Shown here in pieces: positions 33,931 through 48,329 of a DNA stretch of 64,000 nt. A program made the position numbers and the translations under genes. The first letter of the stretch is position 1, and each line of letters begins with the position of its first letter. Source of the DNA: Dermanyssus gallinae (lineage: Eukaryota; Arthropoda; Arachnida; Mesostigmata; Dermanyssidae); NCBI GenBank assembly GCA_003439945.1, contig QVRM01005642.1, positions 62,001 through 126,000 of the forward strand, read 5' to 3'. Below the pieces are notes generated by a model. That model was not told where the DNA came from. It did not search any database and saw only the letters and a program-made list of their open reading frames with translations.

Positions 33931-35539
33931 CGCACAGCCTCCTCCCCCGTATACATGCGTACAAGCAAGCTGGACACTCCATTCGCGTTCATGGATGCCC
34001 TATTACGTTATTACTAAGCGGTATATTCAAATTTTAACTGCATGGTTGTTACAACGTTTCGTACCGTTTCATTTGAACATTCTTTATAACCTTGCGCATG
34101 ATTTATTAACACCCTGACTGAATATATATATATATATATATATATAATACATAGCAAGTATTTTTTGGCACGGGGCATGCTGCGTCGTGGTACCTATCGC
34201 ACTGGCCTAAGCACCTCGCGCATCTGTCTCCCGGAATCATGGAATCCTTTCATGCTGCAAAACACGTGATGAAATCCGTGAGTTTCAAATGCCGTCGTGT
34301 TGCTGCCTATCCTTGGATCCGGCTGCTTGCCAGTTTGTACTCTCGTCGATTCCGTTAAATAGGCTATCCCTGCCTCACCCGGTCAGATCGACAACCTTCT
34401 TAATAATACCGAGAAACAGCAAACAGCTAAGCCAGTCGAGTTGGGCCACTCTTATGGTCTGGGTCACTCATCTCACAATGTCCGAACCATTGGCGAGGCA
34501 TACTGCGCCATCCTTAAGAATACTCTTTAAAGTTTAAACAACCCTTTCCATGGTTAACTTCTCCTCCAGTGCTAGGTCAAAAGCGGCAAACAAATTATCC
34601 CAACAAATTTCTCCGCTAGAAATCTGCGCACGGTTGTATGGGTCGACTTCGATTTCGTGAACATATGTTGTTTTTCTGGTACCGCCTTTCTATTGATATT
34701 GGCCCCGAGAATATTTTAGAGAGGCAACTCTTAATTTTTATTCGCGTAACTATTACTACTCTAATGCTATGCGTTTTCGTTTTATTTCCCCTTTTCATTG
34801 TGCCTATTAGGCCGACGCAACGCGTATCCCAACCGGTACCCCTGGTTGACTAGACCGGGGCATTAACCAATCGGTCCAAAATCGGTCACAGTCATCTATT
34901 CTTAGGTCTACACTTATTTGCCTTAACAGTTCTCGAGTGGACCACGACAACATGAATTCGTTGCTACATAATCTCGTATGCCTTGTCTCCTATGGTGAAC
35001 GGACATAGAAAATGTTACTATAGGGATTTTACATATTTGACAAACTTTCTACTTGCGAGAAAAGTGCCCGCAGCACGCATTATTCGTGCGCAATAAGAGG
35101 ATACACGCTAGAATAAGAGTCATTAGGACTCTCGCGTTCTCTTGGGTAGACAATAAGGGCATGCTCTTTCCACACCTTAGTCATTGTCGCTGATTTTAAA
35201 CATGTACCAAAAAGGGCTTGCCAACATGATGTCAGTGCCAGTGTTTGTTTTAAATGTCCATTTTTTTCATTTCGTTTCTGGTCGCTTTGCCGCTCGGCGC
35301 CCTTTCAATTGCCCTCACAACGTATTCGAATGTGATTGCATGAACTTGAAGGGTAGAATTTGCGGCAAGACAGATAGGCTTCAGTAGTAAACAATGGACG
35401 AACACTGCTATATTTAGTAAGCAAATTAAAAATTGAGCAAATGCAGCATACAGATACAAGTGGCAGGCAGCACGTATGCAGAGAACTAGTTGAAGGGATG
35501 TATATGAGACTATGAAATCAAAGTAGAATGGTTATAGGA
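33931..35539. other. Intronic stretch with a short (TA)n tract, otherwise unassigned
   Basis: (TA)n at 34121-34146. T-rich sequence with short open frames on both strands and no recognised motif. Confidence 0.5.
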
Positions 35540-35815
35540 TAATACAAAAGACAGCGAGCTGTTAGCGGATACGAGAGCAGGTCTGTTAGACACGAGGGTG
35601 CAGCAAAACTGCTACGAATTAGAAACAACGGTTTGTCGGATATGCGGGAAGAGAGAGGAAAAGGCAGATTCTCTGGTTAGGGAGTGTGAACGACTAGGAG
35701 GGACAAGGGATTTAGAACTAGGTGAGGCCCTTGGGTTAGGCAAGAATACAGAAATGGCATAGGTAGAATTTACAAAGCAGAGGCTATTCAGTTGGAAGGT
35801 GCTCAACACATAGAA
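35540..35815 (+). pseudogene. LINE C-terminal zinc-knuckle fragment
   Basis: The frame LADTRAGLLDTRVQQN, then TTVCRICGKREEKADSLVRE, then CERLGGTRDLELGEALGLG matches the C-x2-C ... C tail of LINE polymerases (usually C-x-x-C-x-x-x-E-E-T-x-x-H-L-L-x-x-C). The expected His is replaced (Ser/Leu in that place), and a stop lies at 35759. It is an orphan 3' fragment with no polymerase core attached. Confidence 0.65.
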
Positions 35816-38285
<2,470 letters not shown>

Positions 38286-38508
38286 CCCGACATGTTGAGA
38301 TATCTAGGGTTTCCCCAACAGTCTTTGTGGCAGCATGGTTGCTGACTGTTGGCGCTATGATTTGTCTCCTATTTATAATGCGCATTGGTTAATAAAATTT
38401 GATCAAAAATAATAATTATACCGGCGACACCCGATGACATGACATAACCGATTAGATAGCAACCGTCACCAGCGCACCAGCCCAATAGGCCACACAGCCA
38501 CAAGAGAA
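38286..38508 (-). mobile_element. tRNA-derived SINE, family C, copy 2
   Basis: On the minus strand the head reads GTGGCTGTGTGGCCTATTGG, the middle GACGGTTGCTATC and GGGTGTCGCCGG, and the end CATGCTGCCACAAAGACTG, then GGAAACCCTAGATATCTCA. It spans both halves seen separately in copies 3 and 4 and defines the full family length at about 220 bp. Confidence 0.65.
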
Positions 38509-39210
38509 GGCGCATCTGGTCGCCCTTGGAGCCCATTGCTATAAACTTCAATAGATCCCTGACAGAGCATTTGCGGCAAATGCAGTTGCTGAAACAGCAT
38601 TCAGATAGACAACGACAACAACAATAAACTAAATATAAAAGATAGACAAAAACATGACCTCCGCGGAACGATACCTCGATGGACTACATATTTTTCACAG
38701 TTACAGTTTTAGCGTACGAAGCGTCCCGTGGCGGGTAGACTAGCCGTCTTTTTGTGGGATACTAAATGCCAGATCACACTGGTGTTATAATTATGGCTTT
38801 ATAAAACGTCGTACTTAATTTCAAAATTGTGAAGTAGTCATTTCGTAGCTCAACAGATCCTCACTCTATGGCATTGCCTGGCCAAGTCTTTCGCAAGTAA
38901 CTCTGTAGCTTTGCCCATAAAGCTCGGTGTATCTAACGCAAAAAACATAGGGCGCTACCGTTTTGCGAGCTCGCAATAGTTACGTTGTTTCTCTGCTTTA
39001 ATGTGGCGGAGCACATCAAAGCAACCTAACTTATTATTATTATTATTATTATTAAACAGAATTTGGTATAACGCGCAGAGGACTTTCGTTCATCAATCTT
39101 CTTCGATCGGACATCAAGATGGCATTAAACGAGCGACTGCATTTGGCGGTAAAGGAATGCGCGCTAAGACGCAACTCACTACGATGGGCACGTACCATCT
39201 TGGCCGGTCC

Positions 39211-39548
39211 GTGTTGTGACGATTGCTTTGGCGGTGGCCTTCGTCTCAACTGGCCACTGCGGCTGGTCGCTCTCCAAGCGCGCGCGTCTCGCTCTCTGCT
39301 GCGTGCACTCAGCTCGATTGGTCGAACTTCGGGCGAAACTTTCCGAGATGGCACTGCTCGTTGCTATACAAGCGTGCGGCGTTGTTCGTACATTATTCCG
39401 GAAACCTACTTGCTATGGTTATTCCACTGGACTCTATTATGGATTAATACATCGTCGTGGAGCAATGGCGTGTCTGGACCTACTTGCCTCTTATTTCATT
39501 GGTCTCTATTAAATACACATATATGTATAGTTTATACAGTGTGAAACA
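39211..39548 (+). repeat. Possible solo LTR or LTR fragment
   Basis: Begins TGTTGTGACG and ends TGTGAAACA, with TTGGCGCGCCG following. That is compatible with a TG...CA LTR and a TGG-starting primer-binding site. It is GC-rich at the front and TATTAAAT-containing near the end. No second copy, no target duplication and no gag/pol remnant were seen, so this is tentative. Confidence 0.22.
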
Positions 39549-40064
39549 TTGGCGCGCCGCCCGCCGTCATCCTCTGTTAGCCAACCCGGTCGAGGCGGTT
39601 AATCAACTGGTTGAAGGACAGTTGAACAGCTCAACCGGCCGGGGTCGGGTTCACCCAACAATAAATAGCCCAAGCCCTTCGAATGCAACATATGTACGTC
39701 CCTTCGACGGCGGGAGCATTCGAAAGAATTCAGCTGCCCACGTTTGTACGGTTGGCAGGTCTGCCTGTTTTTCTCGTCTTGCTCATCCTTCTTTGCTAGC
39801 TTTTATAATTTCCCGCCGCTGCAAAAGAGAAATTTCGGTTAATGGTTAGAGCAATTACATTGACCAGCAACATAACCGAATTACCACCGATCATGCCGTA
39901 TGCTCACAGTGGTTTCTTCGTTGTGTCGGACCTGTACGCACTACAATTCGTAGCGTGATAGCAACAACGTAATACTATAGTCACGTCTGCCATAGATGAC
40001 CACATTTCTCTCTGTCATGCGCCTTTACCGATATCTGCACCTCGTTGCTTCATTCGACCTACAA

Positions 40065-40124
<60 letters not shown>

Positions 40125-40904
40125 AGAGTGGATTACAGTGGAACACTGGAAACCAGCTGTTTCACCTCCAGACAGATGCACATGAGAGTTTTTTCTCTGT
40201 TATGATTAATTGGGAGAGCACCATAGTAGCACTAGCATATGTTTGTAGCCAAAGCATTTGTGGTTTGAGGCTCAACTATACGTTTTTTGTATGGGGAGGA
40301 TAGTAGCAAACTTTAAATAGCCACTAAGTGTTTGCTTATTCGGTTGTCAACACTAGACGCAGCAGCAGCAGCAGCAACATGAGATTCTAGTTATACTACT
40401 ACTACTACAACTACAACCACGATTTTTCTTACGAGCTGTTCTGCGCCGTACTATACGCTAGTAATGTGTCGGAATATTGTTATGACGACGAGAACACGTG
40501 AATGTGGTGGCTTGCTTGTTACTTCTCTGTTTCGTTCGTCATCGATAGTGAGCCGTTTCTGTGGCCGGCCCGCAATGGTCACGTCATAATCAATCACCTA
40601 GTACGAGTACTCGTATGTACCGTTCTTCAGTCGCCTCACCGCCAGCCTGCCGAGCGTCGGGTGTGAACGCGCCCGATGCGAGCTCCGAGAGCTTACCTCT
40701 ACCAAGCGCCGATCAGCTCCCGCAAAGTTCCGGCTTCAATGCACACCACATCAGCCATTGGGCCGATGGACGAAAGAAGAACAAGCAGAGGCCGGCGAAG
40801 GAACCTTTTGTGCCTGCGGCCTCAATTGTGGGCCTGCTGCAACGGGTTGCTGCCTTTGCCGTTGAGGCTGTGGAAGAGGGGACTCTTGGGCCTCGTCGTG
40901 GCAA

Positions 40905-41020
40905 TGACGACGATGATGTGGTGGTGGTAATGATGATGATGATGACGACGACCGTAATGGTATTAATGATGGTGATGGTGGTAGTGGTGGTGGTGGTGAT
41001 GATGATGATTATGACGGTAC
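40905..41020. repeat. (GAT)n/(GTG)n microsatellite
   Basis: Imperfect GAT, GAC and GTG triplets over more than 100 bases. Confidence 0.88.
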
Positions 41021-42020
41021 TAGTTATCGTAGTAACAGTGGTCATGGCCATTCTGCCAGTGTCATTGTTAACGCCATTGTTACCAATGCTATGTGCACTG
41101 CTACACAACAAACGCAGCAACAACAACGGTAGCAGCAACAACAAACGGCAACACATAACAACAACAACAACGCATGTTACTACTAATACTACCCCCTACC
41201 TGCTTTCGTATTCAGACAGCGAAAACGCGTACAGTTTGCTGAATCGTGCTGCTACTTCGCCACGACTGGTGCCGCTGCGTCGTCTGCTGATCATTATATT
41301 GAGCTTAGCAGCAACGAGCTTGCGGTCTGTGGCCTATCTATACATAAGGTGTACGTATGCGTTTTCTTGCTTGCCGCTAGTTTTGCTTTTGGCAGCCGCG
41401 ACTCCCGGTGGTCTCGACTTCACCAACCGGCCAAGCAACTCTGCCGGGCTTGCGCCGGATGCTGCCAGAACGGAGCTGGAGGCTGTTTCCCGCCGGGAAA
41501 AGCAAGTAATTCCGTGATCGCTGCCCGCTCCCCGACCACCAGCCTCCTCCGCGGGAAGAGCAAGTAAAGTAAGAAATATGATGGCGTGATGACCGGCTGG
41601 AGTGCGAGGCTAACAGACAAATCGAAACTAGTGGCATACGTTGATGTTGTTGTTGTTGTTGTATAAACGGTTGGAACGAGCGCACAAGAATATTTGTTAC
41701 ATCGAACTATCCCACACAGTCAGATAAAACGTGGCCAATTGCGATTTGAGTTGGCGGATATATATATATATATATATATACATTTGGTGATATACTTCAA
41801 GCTTAAGTGTAACAATTAATCCCAGTCCGGTCTCCTATTGTCGTCGAGACAATGGCCGGATGGTTCAGAGTCGCGTGTCTCAGCGGCGACCGGCGCCCTC
41901 TAAACACGCTAGATAGCTCGTGATGTCCCGCGGTGCTTTTCGCATTGACACAATTGAATGTGGACCAATAGAATCTTCTGTCGCAGCCCTGCATTGATGC
42001 GTCCCGTTGCGTTCTTTGGT

Positions 42021-42185
42021 AATGTGGCAGCGCAGTCCAGAGGGCTAGTGCGGTCACGGTTGTCATCCACCGAGGTGTGGCTGGTGTAATCCCTGTTGTT
42101 GATCGAATATTCATTGAGCGATATTCCTTGAGATTATTTGATAAACCACACCACTGGTAGCCAGAGAGTACCCTGCTGCGATACG
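42021..42185 (+). mobile_element. SINE family C fragment (5' half), copy 4
   Basis: GGCTAGTGCGGTCACGGTTG, then TCATCCACCGAGGTGTGGC, then GTTGATCGAATATTCATTG align with 23835-23930. The 3' half is lost or too diverged to see. Confidence 0.55.
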
Positions 42186-42472
42186 AAACATTAGATATTA
42201 TTAATAGGTTCAACTATGCGGCCGATCTGAGCGTCGCTGAAACAATCAGGATGGCGTAAATATTTAGGTATACATGTCAAGCAAATAAGAGACTTATCCA
42301 TCTACGTACTGGATCCATTCGGCAGGGCTTTTAGCCAACTTCTCTGTAGACCCTTTGGTAGACTCCGCCTAATGTCCTGCTCTGCCTCTATTAAATGCGT
42401 TCTCAATAGGCTTGTTTAGCCCGACAACCTGTACACGGGACGCCGCTGAGTCTTTCTGCGACTCTAGATCAA

Positions 42473-42694
42473 CAGATGCCACGCCAAGTTTTTTTCGTTC
42501 CTTTTGGGGCTGACTCTCAGCCAAGATTTAACGTCCATGGGACTGCTTTTGCGCATTGCTTCACAGACGGACCCCCATAAATACAAATGTGCAACGGTGG
42601 GGCTCGAACCCGCGCACCTATGTGTCTCCTCCGGTCGCGAGGCGCAGACGCATGCCCCACCACGCCACCGGGCTCGACCAGATGCCACACCAAG
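42473..42694 (-). mobile_element. tRNA-derived SINE, family B, copy 2, with 16-bp target duplication
   Basis: The element (42489-42678) lies between CAGATGCCACGCCAAG (42473-42488) and CAGATGCCACACCAAG (42679-42694), one mismatch in 16. On the minus strand the head reads GGTCGAGCCCGGTGGCGTGG with A box TGGCGTGGTGG, and the B box GGTTCGAGCCCC is perfect. The body includes TATTTATGGGGGTCCGTCTG and AAATCTTGGCTGAGAGTC, and an A-rich tail (AAAAGGAACGAAAAAAA) precedes the target copy. The best family B reference copy. Confidence 0.92.
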
Positions 42695-42999
42695 CTGTCA
42701 GCCTAGATATAGACCGACGGGCTCTGCCGGCAGTCAAGCTCATAAAGGCGACACGAGGACGACTTTGAGTAAAACAAGTCCACTCAAAGATGTGGGCAGC
42801 AGCGCCTATACTAAAAGGGAGCGTCAGGGCGGAAGTTCATACTAAAGATTGATGCAGGTGACCCTAAATTTAAGTCGCTAAACGATTTCGGTAGATCAAC
42901 ATCACTGGTCAGTCTAAGCGCTGATGATCGAGGTTCCGTTTTCCCACTGCTTCCGACATTCCGGTCATCAAATAATAAATCAAAGTATATTTCCGAGAG
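42695..42999. other. Unassigned intronic stretch
   Basis: No recognised element; may be the downstream part of the adjacent LINE remnant. Confidence 0.4.
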
Positions 43000-43650
43000 A
43001 AATTTCAAAAAGTTAAATCCACCTTAAGGTTAAACACCTCGCACGTTTCAATGTTAAGTTTAAGCCCACTTACGGCTTTGCATACTATAGCTTCACGGAA
43101 GTCATATGCGGCCGCCAATGAATAGGCGCTAAAATCACGTTTTTGAGGTACCACATTTCGGAGAGATACGCAGCATGCCAATGAGAGGCTCAATGCATAA
43201 ATAGAACAAGGCAAGGCCCAACGAGTCGCCTTGTTTAGTGCCAGTAGGCTTATACACTGAACTAGATATAGATATCTGGTGCCAGCCCACTTACAAAGTT
43301 CAGCAAAAGGTTCCGTCTCACAGAGTTGAACGCGTCAGTGTGATCCAACTTGATAAACACAACAGGGCTATTACGGACAGAAATAGGCAAGCAGCAAGAA
43401 TGCCAGTTTCAGTCGCACACGAGTCGTATATCTAAGTTGGTAATGGCCAAGTTCGACCGTGACGGCACTCCTACAGAGCATGGATAAAGATGGGACTGAA
43501 GCAGATTTTTCACATCAAGGCAAACAACCTGGTGCCGAAATGTTGAGGCGACCGTCTCATAGATGCTGACAATGCGTTCAACAGGAGTCTTGCCTTTACC
43601 TCGAGCCAAAAACCAAATTTCTAGAAAAATATCTTGGGGCAAGGAATATG
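43000..43650 (-). pseudogene. LINE reverse-transcriptase remnant
   Basis: Minus-strand pieces in order: VERIVSIYETVASTFRHQVV and KNLLQSHLYPCSVGVPSRSN upstream; palm motif A VVFIKLDHTDAFNSVRRNLL (DAFNSV near 43318-43337); then TGTKQGDSLGLALFYLCIEP (near 43221-43243), the Q-G-D motif; then PLIGMLRISP. Frameshifts separate the pieces and no Y/F-x-D-D box follows, so the catalytic site is incomplete. It resembles the polymerase family at 59720-60545. It ends close to a SINE A copy. Confidence 0.72.
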
Positions 43651-43887
43651 TCCTTCTTGCTTGTTATGAAAGAGGACTCGATTTAAGGAGGTCCAATAGG
43701 GGACATGGGTGTTTCGCACGAAGCCGGCCAGCATCACAGTCCAGCATCATAGCCAGGGTGTCGACAAAGGAGGTCAGTCTCACAGCTGCTAAAACGAGTA
43801 CTAGGGGTGGGGGAGCCAGGTGTGTGAGTTTGGGGTTAGATGTTGATGCACCATCTCTTATTATTGAGACATCTGGGAACCCACTTT

Positions 43888-44036
43888 TTTGTCCGACCAC
43901 GGCCGGCTTTAATTCACTCTGGCATTGACTTTGTTCAAATGGTAACTATTAAAACCAATTTAAGAGAGGCTGGTCCAGGCCTTGGACCCACGACCTTCCG
44001 AACGCAAGACAATGGCTTTGCCACTAAGCCACCTTG
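43888..44036 (-). mobile_element. tRNA-derived SINE, family A, copy 3
   Basis: On the minus strand the head reads AAGGTGGCTTAGTGGCAAAG (A box) and GTGGGTCCAAGGCC (decayed B box). The body AATTGGTTTTAATAG, CAATGCCAGAGTGAATTAAA matches copy 2. Same orientation as copies 1 and 2. Confidence 0.72.
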
Positions 44037-44040
44037 AGAT

Positions 44041-45305
44041 ATACCTTGAGATAACCATCGATCGGCACCCCGGAGACATGGTTAGGACGACCCGACTCAG
44101 TAGCCTTGACTAGCGGTTTACTTGAATACACTCGGGCCGTATCCATGTGCATACACCCATCCTCGATTAGTTTATCCGTTGCTATTGGTTATGTTGCTCT
44201 TGTTATTACGCCAATAAATGATGGCAACGGATCGTGGCGGACTCTGCGTATATTTCATCCCGAGCTAAGACCGGTCAATGTTATTCCCACCGTCCATAGC
44301 TAGTTGCTAGAAAGGCGGCCAATGGTCCATCGGCATGCACACGCGTCTATCAGAGGGGCGCTAGTGCGGGGGGGGAGGGAATATATGCAAGTTTCCATCG
44401 AGTAGGGACGAAAGAGGGAAAACTCTGGGGCTGCTAGCTGTTATGAGCAGAGGTCAAAGAAGAAGTAGAAGAAAAGAGAGCAAGCTTTGCGAGTACGCTA
44501 GCAGGGCTTCAGCGCCTTCAGGCATGCTCAAAACACGCGCCTCAGCTGGGCTGTAAACGACCAGCTGCTGGATGTCTGATAACGATCAGGCGGCAGCGGC
44601 GGCGGCGTTCGCTTCGTGCTCCGCTATAGACGCTGACTTAACGTTGGCTAGGGGTAGGTAACGTCGGGAGGTTGTGCTGCTTGCGTGCTTGCCTTCTAGT
44701 TCCCTCACGTATGAGGTCGTTCGTGGGAACGTTCAACGTCACAATCTCGGCGAAGTCGTGTTACCCCCTCTCGCTGCTCTTCCCTATACCTTCCACCTGA
44801 ACGACCAGCGATAAGATACAACGGGGCAGATTACAACGACAGCAAAATGCGGCGGCGGCGGCGGCTGCATGCACATATCCACTGACACTCGCACATGCCT
44901 TCACGTGGGCGATACCCAAAGTCTTATGGAAACAAGTATGTGGCAAAGATGTTACGCTGAGTTTGTGCCTGTGTGTGTGTGTGTGGTCTATGCTTAGCTG
45001 TAGGTGACAGACTATGCAGTAAATGGTGTTCTAGACCTAAATAGAAATTGTAGTTCATTAATTGAATAGCAAATGGTTTTCTAGACTTAAATACACATCA
45101 CATTTTGTTCGCCTTGTTTTATGTGCGGCACAATTATCGGATAGAATAGAATACACCAGAAGAATTCACCACGTATAGAAAGAATTAAGACCACGGAGCT
45201 AACCCATCACCGACCACCACGATCGAGCATATTCCTTTGACGTTGTAGATGTATATACGGCTCATATTGACGGCTTCTATCTATTTGGGTGTGTATGTAT
45301 AGTAC

Positions 45306-45346
<41 letters not shown>

Positions 45347-46264
45347 CAAATAAGGAGACCTGAAAGTACGCGTATTTGCTGATATGTCTATTCGAAAAAT
45401 GACAAAGTTGTAAGTAAGTTTGAACAGATGTAATCTTTGCTACGTACACGACAAGCAAGGCAAGTGCTACTACCGGCATCCGTAGATAGAGCGGGGAAAT
45501 GTCTATATATCTATTTTGTTTGCAAATGTCCTAAGTAGATATAGGTGTTGTAGTTGCGTTATGGAAACATGTGTGTAAGCGGCATGCTGCGTCCTCCTCA
45601 ACTAGGGGCAAGATTATTCGACAGCAATGTAAACACTCTGCTGCAACACGCCAAAGCTCTACGAAAGGAGACGCAAGCCAGTTTAGCAGTATAGACTTGA
45701 AACGCAGCAAAACAGCAGCAGCACCAAGTGTTGTTATGTGAGCAATTTTGAAAAATTAACGCAGTTCCAGGAATTCACTCTGGTGTTGAATCATCCACGC
45801 CACTACACTGGTATTACTCTTACCACTACTACACTGGTATACATTTCGCATGCCTTTGCATTAGCATCTGTATGCGACATACGGGATAATGACACAATGT
45901 GTGTTGACATTAGACATTCGATGTTTACCATGGTATTGTTTGCAGAGCAAAAGAGAGAGAGAGAGAGAAAGCTTCCTTTCTGACAGCTCGACTGCCCTCT
46001 ACCCTCATGGAGAGCAGACACAAAGACAACGTCGGCACAATGCGAGAAAGTGCACTCGTTGCAGCATCCTCGCACACAAACATTCATAACTAGTCGACTC
46101 TGGTTACTCACAATAGCAACAGCTGACTGGTGGTTACTCACAATAGCTACAACTACTGACAGAACCGACCTAACCGAGCCTAATCCCGCCGAAATCCCTG
46201 CACCTCGTTTCGTACCGCTCACGGAATGAGTCGATGACGGTACAGTCAGTTTCGCCGAACTAGT
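44041..46264. other. Intronic stretch with microsatellites, otherwise unassigned
   Basis: 44105-44160 resembles 57250-57340 (GAATACACTCG ... TCCATGTRCATACA), an unnamed repeat pair. GGC repeats lie at 44593-44610 and 44847-44866, (GT)n at 44971-44983, and (GA)n at 45305-45341 and 45954-45970. No gene recognised. Confidence 0.5.
45305..45341. repeat. (GA)n microsatellite
   Basis: GA dinucleotides with one GATA interruption. Confidence 0.93.
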
Positions 46265-46479
46265 TTTCGTCGGAGGTCGAGCCCGGTGGCGTGGTGCATT
46301 CGAGTGCGCCTTACGACCGAATGAGGAGACACATAGATGCTGCACGGATTCGAGCCCCGCCGGTGCACATTTGTACTTATGGCGGGGTCCGTCTTACGAA
46401 GCAATGCGAAAGCAAATCCGTGAAAGATAAATGTTGGTTGAGGATCAGTCCGAAAACATGTTCAAGGTTTCGTCGGAGG
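46265..46479 (+). mobile_element. tRNA-derived SINE, family B, copy 3, with 12-bp target duplication
   Basis: The element (46277-46467) lies between perfect copies of TTTCGTCGGAGG (46265-46276 and 46468-46479). The head TCGAGCCCGGTGGCGTGGTG and the B-box region GGATTCGAGCCCC are well kept, then CATTTGTACTTATGG and GTCCGTCTTACGAAGC. The tail is short and A-rich (CCGAAAACATG). Confidence 0.9.
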
Positions 46480-46734
46480 CCTAATGTCAGCGACGACATT
46501 AGACGATGACGGGACAGACTGAAATCAAACAGATTTTCAACCTGGTCAGTTTGGCGTAGTAGCGCTCAAACTGAGAAAAAGAAAGACAACGCACCGGCGC
46601 CAGGTCAGAACGACATCATCTTAGACGAGTCGTTTGCATCTTTCTTTGCCTCCACGCGCTTCTATTAACGCCGTCATTGCATTATAGTATACAAAACTGG
46701 CACGAGAAATCGGCAGGGAACTCGTCTGCACGTG

Positions 46735-46800
46735 TGAACGGGTAGTGTGGAATTCTAACCCACAAGTTATCTCCCCATCTGACCCATCCTCCCAACTGAA
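46735..46800 (-). repeat. Short interspersed repeat, family E, copy 3
   Basis: On the minus strand GTGGGTTAGAATTCCACACTA aligns with the B-box-like core of the copies at 10868 and 25040. Only the core is recognisable. Confidence 0.4.
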
Positions 46801-47269
46801 TGGGAACTGCATGTGCAGATAAGTCAAACAATTGGGGAAGGTGCGAGTCTACTCGTGGCTAGCTTGTTCTCTGGAGTTCTTGGGGGGTGCGTATAGCGTG
46901 GCGGTTATTTGCCATAGACTTTGCCATGAGTATATTCTTGAAAATCTTCGTCATTTTAAGCCACTGGGGCAAAGACTCCTCCATTTGCTTGCAGATGCTG
47001 GACAGACCCGCCCCCAGCGCATCTGTATTGTTTCTGTTAAAACATAGCGGAGGTAGGTTGCTCCACCCATACTGGACACCCAGACCCGTCTCACTTAGGC
47101 CGGTTCTATAGTCAAGGTCCATACCACTCTCCTATCCACTTTCAGTGGACGATACCTCTTCGAAAGGCGCCCTGCCGTTAACTGTGAATATTTTTGATGG
47201 TTTCTCCGTTTTTGTTGTATGTGATATGCGTTTGCACGGTTATTTACACCTATATACACTTTGTTTGTA
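46801..47269. other. Unassigned intronic stretch
   Basis: Short open frames on both strands, no motif; may include upstream parts of the LINE tail at 47270. Confidence 0.4.
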
Positions 47270-47556
47270 GAATACACAATTTGTTATGCCTTGCTGAAGA
47301 TCGCAAGTTGGCAAAATATCGTGAACTGGAACAAAACTTTATCGTTCAACCAATTGCCTTCGAGACATTAGACCCAATGGGAAAAATCACAAGGAACTTT
47401 CTGGCGGAACTGGGATCCAGAGTTGCTGCGTCGACCGGTGATAGAAGAGCATGGCAGTTTTTACTACAAAGAATATCAGTTGAAATTCTACGCGGAAACG
47501 CCGCGTCGATAATTGGTTTATTGCCCACGAGCAAGGGACTTCTCTTTCTGCCGTAG
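47270..47556 (+). pseudogene. LINE polymerase C-terminal tail
   Basis: The frame reads EDRKLAKYRELEQNFIVQPI, then AFETLDPMGKITRNFLAELG, then DRRAWQFLLQRISVEILRGN and AASIIGLL, stopping at 47554. This matches the conserved end of a widespread LINE family whose polymerase finishes with A-x-E-T-L-G-P ... T-G-D-x-R ... F-L-x-Q-R-L-S ... Q-R-G-N-A-A. It is probably the 3' end of the same family as the FLDD-type polymerase at 59720-60545. It is an isolated 5'-truncated copy. Confidence 0.75.
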
Positions 47557-48329
47557 CCGAATCAAGTCGGCGTCAAAAATTATATGTACAGCTAAAGGAT
47601 TTAAATAAATGGTTAATCGTTTTGTCTAAAAATGTGTTATGTACACAGCGGACTATATACATATTTACTACCGAGAATCCGAGCCAAGCCTCCGGTCAGC
47701 TAGAAGAACTGATCAGTGGGTTAAGCGACGTTCGAGTTTCGAACACGTTTCGAAAGTTAGCTTTTAAAGGTTTTCGGAACTTCTCTTCTGTTAAGTCGAG
47801 TTTGGCACAGTACCTTTGCAGTGTTCACTCTTCGTTTTACGCTGCCTACCATTAAGGCCACCAAGTGTAATTGGTTGGCTTGTTACCGGTCTCAGGTTTC
47901 TGCACTCTCTGAGGAAGTTTCGTGGAGCAAAGCCAAAACACCACCGCAACCGCACCGGACGACGGACAGAGGTAGACTGCATGCAGAACTTGCTCCCCTG
48001 CATCTACCGCCGGTAAAAACGAATGAAACAGCACTATGTGGAACACCGGGGCATCTGTGGCCGTCTTCTGTTAGCGGGTTGTCGGGCCATCGCCTGACGA
48101 CCGATCCTTAACGGCGAAAGCACTTCACGATATTTATCCGCCCACCTCTTCATACTTGGCTCGATGTGGCATAATTATCTACGCACTCAACGTAGCGAAT
48201 GCCGACGTTGTCAATACTGCGTTTGCGTGGCGTCTAACTTTCTATTTTAGTGTTATCAGATTTTTGACTGCGGCTGCTGACGTTTAACCGACCGATATTC
48301 ATCGCCAAGTAGGGGCTGTATACAGAAGA
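47557..48329. other. Unassigned intronic stretch
   Basis: A 77-codon frame (47622-47855) and a 96-codon frame (47821-48111) are open but unrecognised. They lie downstream of the LINE tail and could be 3' untranslated sequence. Confidence 0.4.

Larger units (their letters stand above)
38509..42020. other. Intronic stretch: possible LTR and low-complexity reading frames
   Basis: Contains (ATT)n at 39031-39055, an LTR-like block at 39211-39548, (AT)n at 40067-40116, a GAT/GTG-repeat region at 40905-41020 and CAA repeats at 41103-41175. The 318-codon open frame at 40561-41517 is dominated by runs of D, V, M, I, T and N from these repeats and is not accepted as a gene. (AT)n again at 41757-41781. 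Confidence 0.5.

Noticed and set aside
40561..41517. 318-codon open frame
   Set aside because: Middle and end are made of GAT, GTG and CAA repeats read as V/M/D/N runs; no domain, no splice sites, and the flanks look non-coding.
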